Assembly (NCBI RefSeq): GCF_000739375.1
Contig: NZ_CP006704.1
Span: forward strand, 3,782,001-3,846,000
Length of the DNA: 64,000 nt
Reading direction: 5' to 3'
Origin: Comamonas testosteroni TK102
GTDB taxonomy: Bacteria > Pseudomonadota > Gammaproteobacteria > Burkholderiales > Burkholderiaceae_C
A model generated the notes under the pieces. The model was not told the DNA's origin. It was given only the letters and a program-made list of their open reading frames with translations, and ran no database searches. Of this stretch, positions 17,784-25,761 are shown piece after piece; within the stretch, counting starts at the first letter, position 1; the number at the start of each line of letters is the position of its first letter. Made by a program: the position numbers and the translations under genes.

Positions 17784-18611
17784 ATGCAACTCGCATCCCG
17801 ATTCGCTTCCCGTTCCCCGTCGCTGCGCAGCGATTACCCGCTGTCCGATGACCAAATCCGCCGTGTGGCCCCGTCCATCTTCGCGGACGCGCCGCACGAA
17901 AGCCGTTCCGAACGGTACGCCTATATCCCCACCGCCGCCGTGCTGGCGGAACTACGCAAGGAAGGGTTTGAACCCTTCATGGCAGCGCAAACCCGCGTGC
18001 GCCACGACGACCGCCGCGACTACACCAAACACATGCTGCGCCTGCGCCACGCCAGCCAGATCAACGGCGCGGAGGCTAACGAAATCGTGCTGCTGAACTC
18101 GCATGACGGCACGAGCAGCTATCAGATGCTGGCCGGAATGTTCCGGTTCGTGTGCAGCAATGGCCTTGTCTGCGGCGACACGGTGGCGGACGTGCGCGTG
18201 CCCCACAAAGGCGACGTGGCCGGTTCCGTCATCGAAGGCGCTTACGAAGTCTTGCGCGGCTTCGACCGCGTGCAGGAATCCCGCGATTCCATGCGCGCCA
18301 TCACCTTGAACGATGGCGAATCCGAAGTGTTCGCCCGCGCCGCGCTGGCCCTCAAGTACGACGACCCCGACAAGCCCGCGCCCATCACGGAATCGCAAAT
18401 CCTGATGCCGCGCCGCTTTGATGACCGCCGCCCGGACTTGTGGAGCGTGTTCAACCGCACGCAAGAGAACCTGACCCAAGGCGGCCTGCGCGGGCGCAGC
18501 GCCAACGGACGCCGCCAGCAAACCCGCCCGGTACAGGGCATCGACCAGAACATCCGCCTCAACCGTGCGCTTTGGCTGCTGGCCGATGGCATGCGCCAGT
18601 TGAAAGCCTGA
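17784..18611 (+). CDS. DUF932 domain protein
   Basis: A 275-residue member of the DUF932 family (phage/plasmid-like protein, related to the Tn4371 backbone gene of the same position). Features are the RHDDRRDYTKHMLRLRH region near 75, and the strongly conserved IVLLNSHDGTSSYQMLAGMF (split: IVLLNSHDGTSSYQ, MLAGMF) and FVCSNGLVCGD. Function is unproven; the family is tied to mobile-element maintenance. AGGAGA at 17772-17777 selects the ATG at 17784 over an upstream in-frame ATG. It leads the maintenance block, followed by ParB. Confidence 0.85.
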   Translation: MQLASRFASRSPSLRSDYPLSDDQIRRVAPSIFADAPHESRSERYAYIPTAAVLAELRKEGFEPFMAAQTRVRHDDRRDYTKHMLRLRHASQINGAEANEIVLLNSHDGTSSYQMLAGMFRFVCSNGLVCGDTVADVRVPHKGDVAGSVIEGAYEVLRGFDRVQESRDSMRAITLNDGESEVFARAALALKYDDPDKPAPITESQILMPRRFDDRRPDLWSVFNRTQENLTQGGLRGRSANGRRQQTRPVQGIDQNIRLNRALWLLADGMRQLKA

Positions 18612-18690
18612 ACCCCCACGCGGCAGGGGCAGGCAGCAGCCCTTGCCGCTTCTCTCGCTGCTGCATCCCTAACCGCAAGGAGTTATCACC

Positions 18691-20754
18691 ATGAACGCCG
18701 TTACCCAAACCGAAACCCGCGCCATCGAAACTGCCGCGCCGCTGGAAGTGGCCGACCCGAGCAAGAACCTGATTTTGGTTCCACTCTCGCAGTTGCTGCC
18801 GCGCCGCTCCAAGCGCAACGCACGCAAGACCCCGCGCCTGTCCATTCCCGAACTGGCCGCGAGCATCGCCCGCATCGGCCTGCTGCAAAATCTCGTCGTC
18901 ATCCTCGCCGCCGATGGCGAGCAGTACGAAGTGGTGGCCGGCGACCGCCGACTGACCGCGTTGAAGCTGCTGGCGAAGAAGAAGCGCATCCCTGCCGACT
19001 ACGAAGTGGCGTGCCTGCTGGTGCCCGATGCTTCGGCCCGTACCGTCAGCCTCGCGGAAAACCTGCTGCGCGAGCAGATGCACCCGGCCGACCAGTTCGA
19101 GGCGTTCGCCGCACTGGTCAAGGAAGGCCGCCCCATCGAAGACATTGCCGCCGACTTCGGCGTGACCCCGCTGGTGGTGCAGCGCCGTCTCAAACTCGCC
19201 AACGTCTCGCCGCGCCTGCTGGCCGACTACCGCGCCGGAGCCGTCACCCTGGAACAGTTGATGGCCCTGACCATCACCGACGACCACGCCGCGCAGGAAA
19301 GTGCGTTCTACGGTGCGCCAGAATGGCAGCGTGGCGCGTCCGCGCTGCGCGAACGCCTGACCGAACGCGAAATCGACGCCACGCATCCGCTGGTGCGCTT
19401 CGCCGGGCTGGACGCCTACACGGCGGCGGGCGGCGGCATCCGCCGCGACCTGTTCGCGGAAGGCGATGCCGGAACCTACCTGACCGACGCCACGCTGCTG
19501 GAAACGCTGGTGCGCGGCAAGCTGGATGCGCTGGCTGGGGACGTGCGCGCCGAGGGTTGGGCGTGGGTCGAAGCCGTGCCGCACATGAGCTACGCCGAGC
19601 GGCAGGCGTTCCAGAACGCACCGCGCCAGCGCCGCGAACCGAGCGCCCGCGAAGCCCGCCGCATCGCCTCGCTGCAAACCCGCCTCGACAAGATCGACAC
19701 CGAACTGGAAGAAGCCTACGACGCCGAGGACGAGGACAAGACCGAAGCGCTGGAACCGCGCCGCGAACAGGTTGCCGGGGAACTGCAAGCCGTGGAGGAA
19801 GCCTTGCAGGGCTACGCCCCGGATGTGCGCGCCGTGGCCGGCGCCATCGTCACCCTCGACCGCAGCGGCGAAGCCGTGATTCATCGCGGGCTGCTGCGCG
19901 AGGCAGAAGCCAAGGCGCTGCGCACGCTGGAACGCTTGCGGCAGGGTTTCGGCAGCGCGGAAGGCGAGGCCGGGAACGACGACGAAGGCGAGGACACCGA
20001 GCAGCCCAAGGCCGCGAGCCTGTCCGACCGGCTGGCGCAGCGGTTGAGCGCGCACCGCACCGCCGCGCTGCAAATCGAAGTCGCCCGGCATCCGCAAGTC
20101 GCGCTGGCCGCGCTGGTGCATGGCATGGTGCAGAGCGTCTTGCAGGACAACCACTACGGCCACGACTTGCCGCTGGGCGTGAGCCTGAAAGTGCAAGACC
20201 GGCTGGAAGGCATGGCCCCCGACTGGCCCGAGTCGCCCGCCGCCGTCGCCCAGCGCGAGTTGCAGCAGGTCGCGGGCGAAGCGCTGCCGCAGGACAGCGC
20301 CGAACTGTTCGTCGCGCTGCTGGCGATGGAGCAAGGCGAACTGGTGCGGCTGCTGGCGGTATGCGTAGCGGCGACCGTGGACGTGGTGACGCCTCGCGCC
20401 ACTGCGCACCAGCCGGGCGCGGAACTGGCGCAGGCTGTGGGGCTGGACATGGCCGCATGGTGGCAGCCCACCGCAGACGGGTATTTCCAGCATGTGCCGA
20501 AGGCCGCGATTCTGGAAGCCGTGGGCGAGTTCGCACCGTCGCACGCTGCACGGCTGGCGAAGTTGAAGAAGGCCGACATTGCCAGCGAAGCGGAACGGCT
20601 GGCCGATGGTACGGGCTGGATGCCCGCCATCTTCCGCACCGAAAGCCCGCAACAGGACGCGCAGGCCGTGGCAGTGGATGCGGGCGCCGAAGCGCCGGAG
20701 GAAGTCGCCGCCGTGGCGGATGAGCTGCCGCAGGCCGAGGCACTGGCCGCGTGA
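18691..20754 (+). CDS. parB: ParB/RepB-family protein
   Basis: A 687-residue ParB-type protein. The ParB/Srx nuclease-like domain is at about 28-125, with GLLQNLVV (63-70), VVAGDRRLTALK (81-92) and the downstream ENLLREQMHPADQF (123-136). A helix-turn-helix follows (IEDIAADFGVTPLVVQRRLKL, split: IEDIAADFGVT, PLVVQRRLKL). The long C-terminal part, with a charged coiled-coil-like stretch near 310-370, is usual for ICE-borne members, which are about 650-700 residues. It probably binds centromere-like sites to segregate or maintain the excised element with ParA. ParA lies 5 kb away, as in Tn4371. Confidence 0.9.
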   Translation: MNAVTQTETRAIETAAPLEVADPSKNLILVPLSQLLPRRSKRNARKTPRLSIPELAASIARIGLLQNLVVILAADGEQYEVVAGDRRLTALKLLAKKKRIPADYEVACLLVPDASARTVSLAENLLREQMHPADQFEAFAALVKEGRPIEDIAADFGVTPLVVQRRLKLANVSPRLLADYRAGAVTLEQLMALTITDDHAAQESAFYGAPEWQRGASALRERLTEREIDATHPLVRFAGLDAYTAAGGGIRRDLFAEGDAGTYLTDATLLETLVRGKLDALAGDVRAEGWAWVEAVPHMSYAERQAFQNAPRQRREPSAREARRIASLQTRLDKIDTELEEAYDAEDEDKTEALEPRREQVAGELQAVEEALQGYAPDVRAVAGAIVTLDRSGEAVIHRGLLREAEAKALRTLERLRQGFGSAEGEAGNDDEGEDTEQPKAASLSDRLAQRLSAHRTAALQIEVARHPQVALAALVHGMVQSVLQDNHYGHDLPLGVSLKVQDRLEGMAPDWPESPAAVAQRELQQVAGEALPQDSAELFVALLAMEQGELVRLLAVCVAATVDVVTPRATAHQPGAELAQAVGLDMAAWWQPTADGYFQHVPKAAILEAVGEFAPSHAARLAKLKKADIASEAERLADGTGWMPAIFRTESPQQDAQAVAVDAGAEAPEEVAAVADELPQAEALAA

Positions 20755-20770
20755 TCCTGCACCGCAGATA

Positions 20771-20794
20771 GCGCCCCGGTTCCGGCCGGGGCGC
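20771..20794. terminator. Hairpin after parB
   Basis: Stem gcgccccgg / ccggggcgc with a 6-base loop, 16 bp past the parB stop. There is no T-run, so it may protect or attenuate rather than terminate. The same gcgccccg core recurs in the hairpin after the DUF736 gene. Confidence 0.6.
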
Positions 20795-20815
20795 TTCACG
20801 CCAAGGATTCCTATC

Positions 20816-21025
20816 ATGAGCCGCAACACCACGGACCGCCCGCGCATGGCGGCGATCTATGCCCCCGGTACGGTACGCGCCCGCCGCTGGCACGGCGATG
20901 GCGACGTGCGCGGCTACCGTCCGCCGCGTGGCTGGACGGCCCGCGCCGACCTGACCGACCTACATCCCATTACCGGCCACACCTTGCCGCGTGCCGCGTG
21001 GTGGATTGTCGAAACCAAGGAATAA
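20816..21025 (+). CDS. Small ICE backbone hypothetical protein
   Basis: A 69-residue basic protein (MSRNTTDRPRMAAIYAPG... WIVETKE). AAGGA precedes the ATG. It follows the parB hairpin, and a further hairpin (ccccaag / cttgggg) closes it. Many Tn4371-like elements carry a small gene here; I know no function. No transmembrane or recognisable domain is visible. Confidence 0.6.
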   Translation: MSRNTTDRPRMAAIYAPGTVRARRWHGDGDVRGYRPPRGWTARADLTDLHPITGHTLPRAAWWIVETKE

Positions 21026-21783
21026 CGAGCAGCACCGGCCCCAAGCCGTTCCGCCTTGGGGCCGGTGGTCAAAAATCCGGGGCGTCGGTGGCCGCGCCCG
21101 GTTCCAACGTCGAAGTCAAAATCGCCCCGTTGCCGCCTTCGTCCAGGCGGCAACGGGGCGGACGTGCAAGTGCCTTGCACGCGACACGTCCATCGGTGCC
21201 CGCTGGCGCGGGCAAGGTTTCGATGGCGCCCCGCCGCAATGGGCGGGGCTTGTAGGGCTACGCCCCGGCTTGCTGCGGCAGGTTGTGCGATAGCGTGCCG
21301 TCCCCGACGCTGGCGATTCGCGCCTGTACGTCACGAAGGGCGATTCACCGACACGCCACCCGGCCTCGCTATGGAGCATCCACACCACGCCTCAAGCATG
21401 TGGTCGCGCGCTGCGGCAGGGGCGCTCTGGCCTTGTCGTCGGGGCTTTGACCTGGTTCGCGTCAGGGCGCAAGCCGGTGCAGCCGTCACGCGGGGATGCC
21501 GAGTCGGCCATGTCTCCTTTCGGGGGCGGGCGGCCCGTGCGTCCTTGGCTTGTCGTGAATCCTGGCGAGGGAACGGCTACGCCTTGGGCTTCATGGCCGC
21601 AACCTTCCAGCGAAAACAATTTCCCCGCCGCTGCGCGGCTTCCTCGCGCGGCAAATTCTTTTCGCTTCCAGGTTCTCCACGGTGTTGCGACCGCTGCGCG
21701 GTGCGGCCAGCCCATCCCCCGCCGGCCGGATCACAACAAGGACGCACTGGCGCGACCTTGTTCAACCCGAAAGGAGAAACATC
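21026..21783. other. 758-bp structured non-coding region
   Basis: No gene is convincing here although several GC-driven frames are open. The region carries stacked hairpins: a perfect 16-bp stem at 21123-21138/21145-21160, tgcccgc/gcgggca near 21207-21224, and ccccgcc/ggcgggg near 21227-21250. It ends with AAGGAG before the DUF736 start. Structured RNA, a replication/transfer site or a long 5' leader are possible. Confidence 0.5.
21123..21160. repeat. Perfect 16-bp inverted repeat
   Basis: cgccccgttgccgcct and its exact reverse complement, separated by the 6-base loop tcgtcc. There is no T-run. It is the most stable hairpin visible in the maintenance block. Confidence 0.85.
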
Positions 21784-22098
21784 ATGGCTAACATCGGCAC
21801 CTTCACCGCAGAGAAAGACGGCTTCACCGGCCAGCTCCGCACCCTGACCCTGAACGTCAAGGTCAAGCTGGTTCCCAACGACAAGGGCGACAGCGAGAAC
21901 GCCCCCGACTTCCACCTTCAGGCGGCCGGCCACGAGATCGGCGCGGCGTGGAAGAAGACCAGTGAGGCCGGGCGCGAGTACCTGTCCGTGAGCATCGACG
22001 ACCCTTCGTTCCCGGCGACGGTCTATGCCCGCCTGATCGAGAACGAGGACGGCACGCACGACCTGATCTGGTCGCGCAGCAAGCCCAAGGCAGCCTGA
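21784..22098 (+). CDS. DUF736 family protein
   Basis: A 104-residue protein with the DUF736 pattern: [20 protein letters not shown] at the start, [17 protein letters not shown] in the middle, and [18 protein letters not shown] near the C-terminus. DUF736 is common in plasmids and ICEs of proteobacteria, next to ParB/DUF2958 genes. Its role is not known. GAAAGGAG at 21770-21777 gives a good ribosome-binding site. Confidence 0.88.
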   Translation: MANIGTFTAEKDGFTGQLRTLTLNVKVKLVPNDKGDSENAPDFHLQAAGHEIGAAWKKTSEAGREYLSVSIDDPSFPATVYARLIENEDGTHDLIWSRSKPKAA

Positions 22099-22110
22099 CG
22101 GCCGCCCACC

Positions 22111-22136
22111 GCGCCCCGTCCATTGCGGCGGGGCGC
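22111..22136. terminator. Hairpin after the DUF736 gene
   Basis: gcgccccg (22111-22118) / cggggcgc (22129-22136), 12 bp after the stop. It shares its stem core with the post-parB hairpin. There is no T-run. Confidence 0.55.
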
Positions 22137-22168
22137 CGTGCTGCTGGCGCAGCACGTCACGCACGCGC

Positions 22169-22462
22169 CTACGGCGTGTCGCGTTCCTTCAACACCGCCT
22201 CCAGCTCCTGGCGCACCTGCGCCAGAAGCTGATCGGCCCTGCGCGTGCTGTCGCCGGCATAGGCCAGCGTCAGCAACGTGAGCGGATGCACGTCCATGAC
22301 CTCGCACAGCTCGGTCAGCTTGTGCATGGTCGGGCTCTTCAGGTCGCGCTCCAGCAAACTCAGGTAGGTACGGCTGGACACGTCGGAGAACGCTTCCTGG
22401 CTCAAGCCGCGCGCTTTCCTGACCGTCCGTATTGCTGTCGCCAATGAGTCTTTCGCCGCCAC
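22169..22462 (-). CDS. XRE-family transcriptional regulator
   Basis: A 97-residue helix-turn-helix protein. The HTH is at about 8-60 (IRTVRKARGLSQEAFSDVS, then SRTYLSLLERDLKSPT), followed by an Ala/Glu-rich helical tail. It is convergent with the DUF736 gene. Two palindromes, at 22467-22484 and 22501-22531, lie directly before its start and suggest autoregulation and control of the region. Comparable small XRE regulators occur at this place in Tn4371-like ICEs; targets are unknown. Confidence 0.85.
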   Translation of the reverse strand: MAAKDSLATAIRTVRKARGLSQEAFSDVSSRTYLSLLERDLKSPTMHKLTELCEVMDVHPLTLLTLAYAGDSTRRADQLLAQVRQELEAVLKERDTP

Positions 22463-22466
22463 CTAT

Positions 22467-22531
22467 GGTTTTCCTTAGAAAACCAAGATGACAGCCGATT
22501 GCGCACTATAGGGCTACAAACTATAGTGCGC
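22467..22531. promoter_or_regulatory. Two palindromic operator candidates before the XRE gene
   Basis: First site: ggttttc-ctta-gaaaacc (22467-22484), four bases before the XRE start codon. Second site: gcgcactatag (22501-22511) and ctatagtgcgc (22521-22531) with a 9-base spacer, which includes -10-like tatag sequences on both strands. The layout fits autorepression by the XRE protein, perhaps with a divergent promoter. Confidence 0.65.
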
Positions 22532-22780
22532 ATTTGGTGTCGTTGATTTCCGTATTCGTGCCTTTGCAGAAATCCGCATGGGCGGATTCCGACAGAATCT
22601 GGGAACCGCATCTGTGTCTTTCCTGGCCTGCGCAATTCCGCTTCCGCGTTTCCGTGCATGTACGGATTCGATGGCTTGCGCCTTCGTGCTTTCCCGCCAA
22701 AGCACGCATCCGCTTCGGCGGTTCCGCGCTTCGGTGGAAAATCGTATCCGTGCATCCTCGGATGCGTGGGGATTCGGGCC
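22532..22780. repeat. Region dense in tccg/cgga motifs and short hairpins
   Basis: Between the operator pair and the DUF2958 gene, short motifs of type (a/t)tccg or cgga(t/a) recur about ten times. They form small hairpins such as atccgc-atg-g-cggat near 22571-22583, tccgt-gcatgt-acgga near 22650-22665, and gcatcc-tc-ggatgc near 22752-22765. No gene is supported. It could be a leader or a protein-binding array. Confidence 0.4.
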
Positions 22781-23131
22781 ATGACCCAGCCGCTCGTCAC
22801 CGCTGAACAGCGGGCGCAACTGCTCGCCGTCGGCGCGGCACGCGCCGCTGGCCGAAGCATCGACCCAATGCCGGCGGTGCGACTGTTCACCCCCGACGCG
22901 CACGCCACCTGGCTGCTGGCCGCGCTCGACCCGGCCGATGGCGATACGGCATGGGGGCTGATCGACCTGGGAATAGGCATGCCCGGCCTGGGCCATGTGA
23001 AGCTGTCCGATCTGGCGTCCATCGTCGGGCCGCACAAGCAACCTGTGATGCGCGATCGCTACTTCCAGCCCGTGCGGCGGCTGTCGGAGTACCTGCGGCT
23101 GGCCGAGGAAAACGGTTCGATCACCGACTGA
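22781..23131 (+). CDS. DUF2958 family protein
   Basis: A 116-residue protein matching DUF2958: LVTAEQRAQLLAVGAARAAG, then PAVRLFTPDAHATWLLAALDP and GLIDLGIGMPGLGHVKLSDL (each part of the conserved core), ending DRYFQPVRRLSEYLRLAEE. The family is conserved in conjugative elements of alpha-, beta- and gammaproteobacteria; function unknown. The ATG at 22781 gives the family-typical N-terminus; longer frames upstream are not supported. Confidence 0.87.
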   Translation: MTQPLVTAEQRAQLLAVGAARAAGRSIDPMPAVRLFTPDAHATWLLAALDPADGDTAWGLIDLGIGMPGLGHVKLSDLASIVGPHKQPVMRDRYFQPVRRLSEYLRLAEENGSITD

Positions 23132-23466
23132 GCAGTCCCAGCCAACGACGGCGCATTCTGACTATTTCAGTCTTACCCAAGACCTGATTGGTCTGAATCC
23201 GCACTCTTGCACCGAAGCGGTGCGCTTCTGATGCAAACAGTCATGATCTATGGCGCGGGCTGCTGCACGGTGCTCCATGCTGCGCACCATTTTTGTGGCG
23301 CGCAACCGTCGCATTCAGACGATTTCCGCAATGCCCTGGAGCCAATCGGTCTTGACACCGCAGTTACAGAGTACCCCGATTTCGATGACGACTTGATGGC
23401 GACTCGATAGCTCCCGCACAGCGGAATCCGTGGCGACGTTCCTGCTGAATGACAGGAGGCTGCGTC
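23132..23466. other. Intergenic region before the DUF2285 gene
   Basis: 335 bp. A short open frame at 23207-23410 lacks a ribosome-binding site and any family pattern, so I do not call it. The final bases carry AGGAGG (23455-23460 region) for the DUF2285 gene. Presumably it contains that gene's promoter. Confidence 0.4.
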
Positions 23467-24264
23467 ATGGCTGACCCGAGCGCCGAACACTGGTATCCGA
23501 CCGCCGCGTATCTCTACATGCTGCACCTCGACGGCCCCGCGCTGGCGTGGGAATACCTGCGTCGCCACCCCGACTACCGCCGCGACTGGCTGCGCCGCCG
23601 CCGCCGGCCAGAGGCCGCCGCGCGCTGGGGACTGCGCCTGCTGGAAGATCCCGCCCTGGATGCGCGCGACGCGCACCCGGCCTGGTTCCCCGATCACGAT
23701 GCGGTAGTGCAGCTCTACCCGGACGCCGACCCGCCGCCCGACGCGGTGGCTTTCGCGTTCTGGTGCCTTCCCGGCCAGAAGCACCTGATCCACGACGGCA
23801 AGCGCCTGGTGCTGCTGACACGCTGGCTGGGCTGCTGCCTGCGGCTGGTGATCGCTCCCGGCCTGGCCGACGGCATGGCTTACGCCTATGCCATTCGCGC
23901 CTGCGCCGCATCCTGCGGACGCTATCAGGCGCTGGCGGCCGAACTGGACAAGCTGGCCGCCGCTGGCGATGCAGCGCCAGCGGGAACGGCACGGTCGCGG
24001 CCGGCACCCGCTGCGCTGCTGGAGTTGAACACGCTCCAGGCGCTCGACGGCACCCTCGCGGGCGCGTCCCTGCGCGACGTGGCCGAAGGGCTGTTCGGCG
24101 TCGATGCTGTCGCCGCCGACTGGTACGCCGATAGCGCCTTGCGCGCCCGCGTGCGGCGACTGGTGCACCGGGGCGATGCGCTGATGCGCGGCGGCTATCG
24201 CCGCCTGGCACAGCTTCCGCCCGTTGCACAGGGACGCGCTGCATCCCCTGCAAAACGTCCCTGA
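23467..24264 (+). CDS. DUF2285 domain protein (ICE regulator-like)
   Basis: A 265-residue protein. The N-terminal part has WYPTAAYLYMLHLDGPALAWEYLRRHPDYR, split as WYPTAAYLYMLHLDGPALAW and EYLRRHPDYR, the standard start of the 'transcriptional regulator' domain found with DUF2285. The C-terminal DUF2285 part includes SLRDVAEGLFG and SALRARVRRLVHRGDALMRGGYRRL (split at RRLVHRG). Such proteins accompany ICE regulatory modules and may control excision or transfer. AGGAGG just upstream decides the start at 23467 over one 18 bp earlier. Confidence 0.85.
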   Translation: MADPSAEHWYPTAAYLYMLHLDGPALAWEYLRRHPDYRRDWLRRRRRPEAAARWGLRLLEDPALDARDAHPAWFPDHDAVVQLYPDADPPPDAVAFAFWCLPGQKHLIHDGKRLVLLTRWLGCCLRLVIAPGLADGMAYAYAIRACAASCGRYQALAAELDKLAAAGDAAPAGTARSRPAPAALLELNTLQALDGTLAGASLRDVAEGLFGVDAVAADWYADSALRARVRRLVHRGDALMRGGYRRLAQLPPVAQGRAASPAKRP

Positions 24265-24339
24265 GCAGGAAGCCTTGCTTTCTTGAAAGTGCCTCTATCC
24301 GGCCGCGTGGTGTGGCCGGGCTTGATGGAGGTACATCCC

Positions 24340-24624
24340 ATGCGACCCGCTCCCTTGCGGCCTGCCGCCGCTGCTGTCGCTGCGCCCGTGCAGCCCCAAC
24401 GCTACCTGACCAACGACGAAGCCGCCGAATACCTGCGTCTGTCGCCGCGCACGCTGGAGAAACAGCGCGTGATCGGCGGCGGCCCGAAGTTCCGCAAGTT
24501 CGGCCGCCGCGTCATGTACGCGGTGGCCGACCTCGATGCCTGGGCCGACCAGCGCAGCTACGAGGCCACGTCCGACCCGGAATATGCCGAGCGTCACGCG
24601 GGCGACTACCGTGATGGCCGCTGA
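24340..24624 (+). CDS. Helix-turn-helix DNA-binding protein (AlpA/excisionase-like)
   Basis: A 94-residue protein with a winged MerR-type helix-turn-helix: YLTNDEAAEYLRLSPRTLEK, then FRKFGRRVMYAVADLDAWAD (about 27-75). These small proteins are annotated as AlpA-like regulators or excisionases. Here it lies just before repA, so a recombination directionality or replication-control role is plausible. The ATG at 24340 follows GGAGGT (24327-24332); an ATG 15 bp upstream overlaps that site and is rejected. Confidence 0.83.
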   Translation: MRPAPLRPAAAAVAAPVQPQRYLTNDEAAEYLRLSPRTLEKQRVIGGGPKFRKFGRRVMYAVADLDAWADQRSYEATSDPEYAERHAGDYRDGR

Positions 24625-24650
24625 TCGTCGGCTCGCCGGTGGCCATCGTC

Positions 24651-25508
24651 ATGTCCAGCCCATCGCTGCCGTCGGGGCAGCGATCGCAGCAGCGGGAACA
24701 GCTCGACCTGTTCCGCGCGCTGCCGGGCGACGGCATGGCGCCGCGCGACAGCCAGGACTTGATGGCCTTTCCGTTCTTCTCGCTGGCGAAGTCGCGGCGC
24801 ACGGCGCCGATCGACTTCCGCAGCGGGAACATCACCATCCGCGTGGAAGGCACGGCCGAGCACGGCATCGCCACGATATGGGATGCCGACGTGTTGATTT
24901 GGGCGGCCTCGCAGATCGTGGAGGCGCGCGACGCAGGCATTCGCCCGTCGCGCTGGATACACGCCACGCCCTACGAAATCCTGCGCTTCATCGGGCGCGG
25001 CACGTCCTTGAACGACTACCAGCGCCTGAAAGCCGCGCTCGACCGGCTGCAATCGACCAGCGTGGCGACTTCCATCCACGAAACCACCGGGAGGCGCTTG
25101 CACCGCTTTTCGTGGGTGAACGAATGGCGCGAGCTGGCCGACGCCAGCGGCACGCCGCTGGGCATCGAGCTGATCCTGCCGGACTGGTTCTATGCCGGCG
25201 TGCTCGATGCCGCCCTGGTGCTGACCATCGACCCGGCGTATTTCCGGCTCACGGGCGGCATCGAGCGGTGGCTGTACCGCCTGGTGCGCAAGCACGGCGG
25301 CAAGCAGTCATACGGCTGGCAGTTCGACTTTCGCTACCTGCACCAGAAATCCGGCAGCACCGCCAAGCCCTACGACTTCGCCTGCGACCTGCGCGCGCTG
25401 GTCGCGCGGCAGTCGCTGCCCGGCTACGTCCTGGGCATCGAGCGGATGCCGGACAACGGCATGGAGCTGCTGACATTCCGGCCCGTGCCGCAGACGGCAC
25501 GGGGATAA
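24651..25508 (+). CDS. repA: Plasmid-type replication initiator RepA
   Basis: A 285-residue protein of the replication initiator family found on many broad-host plasmids and Tn4371-like ICEs (Pfam RPA type, from memory). Typical parts are LMAFPFFSLAKSRRTAPIDF (about 37-56), ATIWDADVLIWAASQI, and YGWQFDFRYLHQKSGS in the C-terminal winged-helix half. It should bind the iterons that lie just downstream at 25533-25596 and start replication of the excised circle. A GTG 12 bp upstream is an alternative start; the ATG has GGTGG before it. Confidence 0.85.
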   Translation: MSSPSLPSGQRSQQREQLDLFRALPGDGMAPRDSQDLMAFPFFSLAKSRRTAPIDFRSGNITIRVEGTAEHGIATIWDADVLIWAASQIVEARDAGIRPSRWIHATPYEILRFIGRGTSLNDYQRLKAALDRLQSTSVATSIHETTGRRLHRFSWVNEWRELADASGTPLGIELILPDWFYAGVLDAALVLTIDPAYFRLTGGIERWLYRLVRKHGGKQSYGWQFDFRYLHQKSGSTAKPYDFACDLRALVARQSLPGYVLGIERMPDNGMELLTFRPVPQTARG

Positions 25509-25532
25509 CTCCGGGAAAGCCTGTAAATGGTG

Positions 25533-25596
25533 TCGTGCTATCAGGCGTGCGGGGTATCGTGCTATCGGGCGTGGGACTATCGTGCTATCAGGCGTG
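25533..25596 (+). repeat. Three iterons downstream of repA
   Basis: Three 17-bp direct copies of TCGTGCTATCRGGCGTG at 25533-25549, 25557-25573 and 25580-25596. The first and third are identical and the middle one has one A-to-G change. The period is 24 and 23 bp, about two helical turns, as expected for initiator-binding iterons. Confidence 0.85.
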
Positions 25597-25635
25597 CCGA
25601 CCGGCTGCAAACCCGCGCCAGCACTGGGTTTGCGC

Positions 25636-25680
25636 GTCCTCTAACTTCCCTAACTTAATTTCTCTAACTTTTAGTAGGGA
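25636..25680 (+). repeat. AT-rich ctaactt repeats beside the iterons
   Basis: Three copies of ctaactt (25641-25647, 25650-25656, 25664-25670) in a short AT-rich patch in otherwise GC-rich DNA, 45 bp after the last iteron. The arrangement fits the DNA-unwinding part of an origin. Confidence 0.65.
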
Positions 25681-25761
25681 AGCGCCGCTGCGGTGGACAA
25701 CTACCACGCGGCCAAAAACGCAGCAGCAAAAGCCCGGCTTTCCAACACGGAGGGCCGCGCC

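Noticed and set aside
18559..20847. 762-codon minus-strand open frame opposite parB
   Set aside because: Caused by GC-rich third positions; no family pattern, and it is fully antisense to a clear ParB gene.
23207..23410. Small ORF before the DUF2285 gene
   Set aside because: No ribosome-binding site or family similarity, and it spans the probable promoter region.
25533..25596. CRISPR array
   Set aside because: Only three 17-bp repeats with 6-7-bp gaps, beside repA; no cas genes. These are iterons.
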